Shown: piece by piece, positions 59,780 to 64,000 of the stretch
Numbering within the stretch: the first letter of the stretch is position 1
How the letters are laid out: every line of letters starts with the position of its first letter
Source of the DNA: Streptomyces umbrinus
GTDB taxonomy: Bacteria; Actinomycetota; Actinomycetes; Streptomycetales; Streptomycetaceae
Assembly (NCBI RefSeq): GCF_030817415.1
Contig: NZ_JAUSZI010000002.1
Span: 3,348,001 to 3,412,000 of the forward strand
Direction: 5' to 3'
DNA: 64,000 nucleotides
Made by a program: the position numbers and the translations under genes
The notes under the pieces: model-generated
What the model was told of the DNA's origin: nothing
Databases searched by the model: none
What the model saw: the letters and a program-made list of their open reading frames with translations, nothing else

Positions 59780-61072
59780 CTACGCGCGACCGGCGGTCTT
59801 CTGGGTCTTGCGGGTGATGGAGTCGATGACAACCGTGGCCAGAAGCACACCACCAGTGATCATGTACTGAACCGGCGTGGCGATGCCCTCAAGGGCCAGA
59901 CCGTACTGGATCGACGTGATCACCATGACACCGAGCAGCGCGTTCCACGTACGCCCGCGTCCGCCGAAGAGGCTGGTGCCACCGATGACCGCCGCCGCGA
60001 TGACGTTCATCAGAAGGTCACCCGCACCGGCGCTCTGGTTGGCCGCCGCGATCTTCGAGGACCAGAACAGACCGCCCACCGCGGCGAAGAAGCCCGCGAT
60101 GGCGAAGACCGAGACCCGTACCGCCGTGACGTTGATACCGGCACGACGGGACGCCTCGACGCTGCCGCCGAGCGCGAAGATCTTGCGGCCGTAGGTCGTG
60201 CGGCGCAGCACGAAGTCCGTGATCACCAGGACCAGGACGAACAGCAGCAGCGCCAGGGGCAGACCCTTGTACTGGTTGAACATGATCGCCGCGGCGAAGG
60301 CGACGACCGCGAGGATCGCGGTGCGCACCACGATGTCGATGAGCGGCCGGGCCGGGATGCCCGCCGCCTCGCGACGGCGGCTGTCCAGGAACGAGGTGAC
60401 GAAGAAGAGCGCCACCGCGACCACCGCGAGCCCGTAGGCGGCCGCGACGTCCGAGAAGTAGTACGTGGTCAGCTTGCCGACCACGCCGTCGCCGTCGAGG
60501 TTGATCGTGCCGTTCTCGCCCAGGATCTGGAGCATGAAGCCGAGCCAGAACAGCAGGCCGGCCAGCGTGACCGCGAAGGCGGGTGCGCCGATCCTGGCGA
60601 AGAAGAAGCCGTGGATCGCGCCGATGGCCGCACCGCTCGCGAGGGCGATGAGGACCGACAGCCACTCGTTCACGCCGTTCGTGACGCTGAGCACGGCGGT
60701 GATGGCACCCGCCACACCGCTGACCGAGCCGACCGACAGGTCGATCTCGCCGAGCAGCAGCACGAAGATGATGCCGACGGACATCATGCCGGTGGCGACC
60801 ATCGCGACGGCGATGTTGTTGAGGTTCTCGGCCGAGAGGAAGGCCGAGTTGAGGCTCTGGAAGATGACGCAGATGACGATCAGACCGACGACGACCGGGA
60901 TCGAGCCCAGGTCACCGGCGCGCATCTTGCGCTTGAACTCGTCGAGGTAACCGGCGAAGCCCCGCTCGCGCACCAGCAGCCGGGGGTCGACGGCGACATC
61001 GGCGCCCGCGGCGGCCTCGGGGTTCTCGACGACGTGGTCCTCGGGAGTGGCGGAGGTCTTGTCGATGCTCAC
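59780..61072 (-). CDS. xylH: xylose ABC transporter permease XylH
   Basis: The protein has 430 residues with about ten membrane segments, of the ribose/xylose (CUT2) permease type: MMSVGIIFVLLLGEIDLSVG and AAVIGGTSLFGGRGRTWNAL are the signature blocks. A 45-residue hydrophilic N-terminus is rich in Asp/Glu/Ala. Its GTG start overlaps the XylG stop (GTGA). With XylF and XylG it imports xylose; the same gene order next to a ROK regulator is known in S. coelicolor (SCO6009-6011 with rok7B7). Confidence 0.92.
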   Translation of the reverse strand: MSIDKTSATPEDHVVENPEAAAGADVAVDPRLLVRERGFAGYLDEFKRKMRAGDLGSIPVVVGLIVICVIFQSLNSAFLSAENLNNIAVAMVATGMMSVGIIFVLLLGEIDLSVGSVSGVAGAITAVLSVTNGVNEWLSVLIALASGAAIGAIHGFFFARIGAPAFAVTLAGLLFWLGFMLQILGENGTINLDGDGVVGKLTTYYFSDVAAAYGLAVVAVALFFVTSFLDSRRREAAGIPARPLIDIVVRTAILAVVAFAAAIMFNQYKGLPLALLLFVLVLVITDFVLRRTTYGRKIFALGGSVEASRRAGINVTAVRVSVFAIAGFFAAVGGLFWSSKIAAANQSAGAGDLLMNVIAAAVIGGTSLFGGRGRTWNALLGVMVITSIQYGLALEGIATPVQYMITGGVLLATVVIDSITRKTQKTAGRA

Positions 61073-61860
61073 TTCTGAGCCTCCCCGTTGCTGCGCGCCG
61101 CACGACGGGTCACGGCGTTGTCCGTGGCACCGGTGATGGCGGAGATGATCTCTTCCTGCGAGGTGGTCTTGACCTCGAACACACCGTTGTTGCGGCCGAG
61201 CCGGAGCACGGCCACCTTGTCGGCGACGGCCTTGACGTCGGCCATGTTGTGGCTGATGAGCAGGACCGCGTGGCCGCGCTCGCGCAGCCGCTCGACCAGG
61301 TCGAGGACCTGGGCGGTCTGCTCGACACCGAGGGCCGCGGTGGGCTCGTCGAGGATGACCAGCTTGGGCGCGCCGAGCATGGAGCGGGCGATGGCCACCG
61401 TCTGGCGCTGACCGCCGGAGAGCGAGGCGATCGGGATGCGCACGCTGGGGATGCGGATCGACAGCGTCTGGAGCAGCTCGCGGGAGCGGCGCTCCATCTC
61501 GACCTCGTCCAGGACGCCGCGCTTCTGCAGCTCACGGCCCAGATAGAGGTTCCCGACGACGTCGATGTTGTCGCACAGCGCGAGGTCCTGGTAGACGGTC
61601 GCGATGCCCAGGTTCTGGGCGTCGTGCGGCTTGTTGATCTGGACGGTCCTGCCGTCCCATTCGATGACGCCCTCATCGATGGGGTGCACGCCGGCGATCG
61701 TCTTCACCAGCGTGGATTTTCCGGCGCCGTTGTCGCCGACCAGGGCGACCACCTCGCCGGCGTGGACCTCGAGCTCTACGTCGGTGAGCGCCTGGACGGC
61801 ACCGAACCGCTTCGAGACCCCGCGCAACGCCAGGACAGGCGTAGCGGACACGTTAACCAT
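61069..61860 (-). CDS. xylG: xylose ABC transporter ATPase XylG (single-domain form)
   Basis: The protein has 260-263 residues and one ABC domain: Walker A GDNGAGKST, the Q-loop YQDLALCDN, signature SLSGGQRQTVAIARSML, Walker B KLVILDEPTAALG. E. coli XylG has two such domains in about 510 residues; the half-size form is normal for Streptomyces. The start is debatable: AAGGAG touches the ATG at 61860 with no spacing but lies nine bases from the GTG at 61851, which is therefore the better start. The ATG is given as the outer limit. Confidence 0.92.
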   Translation of the reverse strand: MVNVSATPVLALRGVSKRFGAVQALTDVELEVHAGEVVALVGDNGAGKSTLVKTIAGVHPIDEGVIEWDGRTVQINKPHDAQNLGIATVYQDLALCDNIDVVGNLYLGRELQKRGVLDEVEMERRSRELLQTLSIRIPSVRIPIASLSGGQRQTVAIARSMLGAPKLVILDEPTAALGVEQTAQVLDLVERLRERGHAVLLISHNMADVKAVADKVAVLRLGRNNGVFEVKTTSQEEIISAITGATDNAVTRRAARSNGEAQK

Positions 61861-62026
61861 CTCCTTCGCCGCCTGACCCGGCGGGAGGTTGTGCAGAAGA
61901 ATTGGGGGAGGGAGGAAGGATTCCGTCCGGCGCCCCGCCCTAGCTTGCGGGGCTGGTGGTTGCGGGGCGCCGGAGGAGCTTCTGGTGTGCGAGTCCCGGA
62001 ATCGATTCCCTGCGGGAATCAAGCCT

Positions 62027-62058
62027 CGTACGGGAATCCGATGGCGAATTCCCGTACG
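62027..62058 (-). promoter_or_regulatory. hairpins in the xylF-xylG gap
   Basis: CGTACGGGAAT (62027-62037) pairs with ATTCCCGTACG (62048-62058), and next to it GATTCCC-TGC-GGGAATC occupies 62004-62020. Both lie in the 220-nt gap after xylF. They probably stabilise xylF mRNA or partly terminate transcription, so that the binding protein is made in excess over XylG and XylH. Confidence 0.6.
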
Positions 62059-62079
62059 CGGTAAGGGACTTGCGTTTGC

Positions 62080-63195
62080 CTACTTGAGACCGATCTTGTC
62101 GCAGGCGGCCTTGAACTTCGCCGTGCAGATCTCGTCGACCGTGTAGATGCCGTCCTTGATGACGGTGTCGTTGATGTTGTCCTTGGTCAGCGACACGACG
62201 GGGACGAGCACCGACGGGACACCCTTGGTGGTCGGGCTGTCGACCGAGTCCTTGGCGATGGAGTCGAGCTTCTCGCCCTTGGCGAGGGCGACGGCCATCT
62301 CCGCGGCGACGTCCGCCTCCTGCGGGTAGGGCTTGTAGACGCTCATGTACTGCTCACCGGAGACGATGCGCTGCACACCCGCGAGCTCGGCGTCCTGGCC
62401 GGTGACCGGCGGCAGCGGGGTGACGCCCGCGGCCTTCAGGGCGGTGATGATGCCGCCCGCCATGCCGTCGTTGGCGGAGTAGACGCCGACGATGTTCTTC
62501 TTGCCGATCGCGGAGATCGCGCCTTCCATGTTGGCGTTGGCGTTCTCCGGCTTCCACTCCTTGGTGTCGTACGACTTCGCGATGGTGACCTTGCCCTCGA
62601 GCTCGGACAGCGCGCCCTTCTTGAAGAGGGCGGCGTTCGGGTCGGTGACCGCGCCGTTCATCATGACGATCTTCGCGGAGGGCTTCGCCTTGTCGCCCAG
62701 GGCCGTCAGAAGCGCCTTGCCCTGGACGCGGCCGACCTCTTCGTTGTCGAAGGAGGTGTAGGCGTCGATCGGGCCCTCGGCCAGACGGTCGTACGCGACG
62801 ACGGGGATGCCGGCGTCCTTGGCCTTCTTCACACCGTTGGCGATGGCCTTGGAGTCCACCGCGTCCACGATCAGCACGTCCACCTTGTTGGTGATCATCG
62901 TGTCGACCTGCTGGGACTGCGTGGTGGCGTCCTGCTTGGCGTTGGCGTAGACGATCTCGCCCTTGTTGTTCGTGAGCTCCTTGACCTTCTTCTCGATCAG
63001 GGGCTTGTCGAACTTCTCGTACCGAGCGGTCTGGTTCTCCGGAAGGAGGAGGCCGACCTTGATGGCGTCACCCTTGGCCGCGGACTTCGTGCTGTCACTG
63101 TCGCCGGCCTCGTCGGCACTGCCACAGGCAGCCAGCGAGACAGCCATCGCACCTGCGGCAACAGCAAAGGCGGCGCGACGCATACGCGTATTCAC
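62080..63195 (-). CDS. xylF: xylose-binding lipoprotein XylF
   Basis: The protein has 371 residues. The lipoprotein signal ends SLAAC, with the lipidated Cys near residue 24. The body is a CUT2-type periplasmic-binding fold: IKVGLLLPENQTARYEKFD, QQVDTMITNKVDVLIVDAVD, PVVAYDRLAEGP and VTGQDAELAGVQRI match D-xylose-binding proteins. The GTG at 63195 has GGGAGG eight bases upstream; an ATG at 63183 is less well placed. It is the first gene of xylFGH and lies next to the regulator gene. Confidence 0.92.
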   Translation of the reverse strand: MNTRMRRAAFAVAAGAMAVSLAACGSADEAGDSDSTKSAAKGDAIKVGLLLPENQTARYEKFDKPLIEKKVKELTNNKGEIVYANAKQDATTQSQQVDTMITNKVDVLIVDAVDSKAIANGVKKAKDAGIPVVAYDRLAEGPIDAYTSFDNEEVGRVQGKALLTALGDKAKPSAKIVMMNGAVTDPNAALFKKGALSELEGKVTIAKSYDTKEWKPENANANMEGAISAIGKKNIVGVYSANDGMAGGIITALKAAGVTPLPPVTGQDAELAGVQRIVSGEQYMSVYKPYPQEADVAAEMAVALAKGEKLDSIAKDSVDSPTTKGVPSVLVPVVSLTKDNINDTVIKDGIYTVDEICTAKFKAACDKIGLK

Positions 63196-63316
63196 TTCAG
63201 AAACCTCCCTGACGAGGCCGCGACGTTGCGGCCGAGGTGGCTGGAAGTCAACTCGGCCACAAGTGCGACGTCAAGAAGTAAATCCTTAACGAGATGGCAA
63301 CGGTGCCATCCGTTCT

Positions 63317-64000
63317 CTAAGTGAAGGCAGGCGTGGCCGTGGTGAGCGATCCGTCCAAAAGGGTTGAATCGCCCATCTCGCTGAGTGCGAGAGCGAGCGC
63401 CCCGAGGACCTCCGCCCGGCCGCCAAGTGCCCCTGGCAGAACGGATAGTTGACGTGCCGCACTGGGGATCGCATAGCGGCCGACGGACTCCCTTATGGGC
63501 CCGAGCACGAGCTCTCCGGCCTCGGCGAGATCACCGCCGAGAACCACCCGGCTCGGGTTGAGCAAGTTGCAGAGATTGGCGACTCCACTGCCGATGTGTC
63601 GGCCGACGTCGGCGATCACCCGACGACAGCCAGGGTCTCCGTCCCTCGCCAGTCGTACGACACCTTCCATGGTCAGGTCCGTGCCGTGGCTGGACTGCAG
63701 GAGCGGCAGCACATAGCGCGCCGCCGCAAAGGTCTCCAGGCAGCCCCGGTTGCCGCAGCGACAGACCGGGCCGGACTCGTCAAGAGTAATATGCCCGATT
63801 TCTCCCGCTGTGCCACCCGGGCCGCGATAGATCTTGCCGCTGATGACCAGTCCGGCGCCCACACCGCTCGCGACCTTGATGTACGCCAGGTCCCGTACGC
63901 CCCTGCCGCTCCCCCAGACGAGTTCGCCGAGGGCTCCCAGGTTGGCGTCGTTGTCGACGTGCACGGGCACGCCGAGCCGTCCGCCCAGCTCCTCGGCGGG
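63317..64000 (-). CDS. rok7B7: ROK-family regulator (Rok7B7 type), 5' end outside the window
   Basis: Only the C-terminal 227 residues are present; the N-terminal helix-turn-helix lies beyond the right edge. The ROK domain shows HVDNDANLGALGE, GTAGEIGHITL and the zinc site CRCGNRGCLETFA. In S. coelicolor the equivalent Rok7B7 (SCO6008) sits next to xylFGH and controls them together with N-acetylglucosamine uptake and carbon repression. The assignment rests on this position and the domain. The 120-nt gap to xylF should hold the xyl promoter. Confidence 0.88.
   Translation of the reverse strand, partial: PAEELGGRLGVPVHVDNDANLGALGELVWGSGRGVRDLAYIKVASGVGAGLVISGKIYRGPGGTAGEIGHITLDESGPVCRCGNRGCLETFAAARYVLPLLQSSHGTDLTMEGVVRLARDGDPGCRRVIADVGRHIGSGVANLCNLLNPSRVVLGGDLAEAGELVLGPIRESVGRYAIPSAARQLSVLPGALGGRAEVLGALALALSEMGDSTLLDGSLTTATPAFT

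Noticed and set aside
57500..61078. 1192-codon open frame on the plus strand across dxs and xylH
   Set aside because: It is antisense to dxs and xylH, which have complete motifs and good starts. High-GC Streptomyces genes commonly leave an antisense frame open.
1..64000. tRNA, rRNA or integrase attachment sites
   Set aside because: No tRNA-like cloverleaf, rRNA sequence, integrase gene or matching direct repeats were seen by eye in the gaps.

Overview
The window is high-GC actinobacterial DNA, almost certainly from the chromosome of a Streptomyces species. G/C dominates third codon positions, GTG starts are frequent, 4-nt start/stop overlaps are common, and a GC-rich palindromic repeat typical of Streptomyces is scattered through it. 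Gene order in the right half (hemQ-hemG, DUF4349, hemE, DUF3000, LuxR regulator, rnd, fadA-fadB, amino-acid permease, dxs, xylHGF, ROK regulator) matches, from memory, the SCO6042-SCO6008 core region of S. coelicolor. No rRNA, tRNA or CRISPR array was seen.

Layout. 0-12.3 kb: a probably broken gene end, a beta-carbonic anhydrase/SulP pair, an SPFH protein, a PhoX-like protein, an aldo/keto reductase, a small zinc-ribbon protein, an ABC exporter pair, a peptidyl-tRNA-hydrolase-like protein, a methyltransferase, and a divergent XRE regulator/MFS pair. 12.3-25.2 kb: an accessory polysaccharide locus. A GntR regulator faces a DasABC-like sugar ABC transporter followed by a GH20 hexosaminidase and a CBM3-GH16 secreted enzyme. 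Then come a transposase-derived gene, a truncated peptide-transporter gene, an orphan DppF ATPase with a PaiB-like protein and an amidohydrolase, and a GH64 beta-1,3-glucanase under an apparent double operator. 25.3-29.9 kb: two paralogous DUF4142 proteins flank a DUF692 (MNIO) enzyme carrying a fused C-terminal domain, followed by a TIGR04222 membrane protein. This is the best candidate for an undescribed system.

30-42.4 kb: a secreted tripeptidyl-aminopeptidase-type hydrolase, heme genes hemQ, hemG and hemE separated by a DUF4349 lipoprotein, a CoA-disulfide-reductase-like flavoprotein and a rhomboid protease, then DUF3000, an orphan response regulator and RNase D. 42.4-49.2 kb: a mannoside cluster (ABC transporter diverging from beta-mannosidase and a LacI regulator) with two inverted copies of one operator between the divergent units. 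49.4-52.8 kb: the fadA-fadB beta-oxidation operon. 53-55.6 kb: hypothetical genes and a complete IS5-family element with a TA target duplication. 55.8-64 kb: amino-acid permease, dxs, the xylose ABC transporter xylFGH and the start-truncated Rok7B7-type regulator running off the window.

Two dispersed repeat families deserve attention. One is a palindromic element of the GGGGCGCGGGGAACTGCGC type, present about nine times; it supplies the stop codons of three genes and lies inside one gene. The other is a 42-bp element found between fadB and the next gene and, nearly identical, inside the 3' end of dxs. All functional statements come from motifs and remembered family knowledge; no database search was run.
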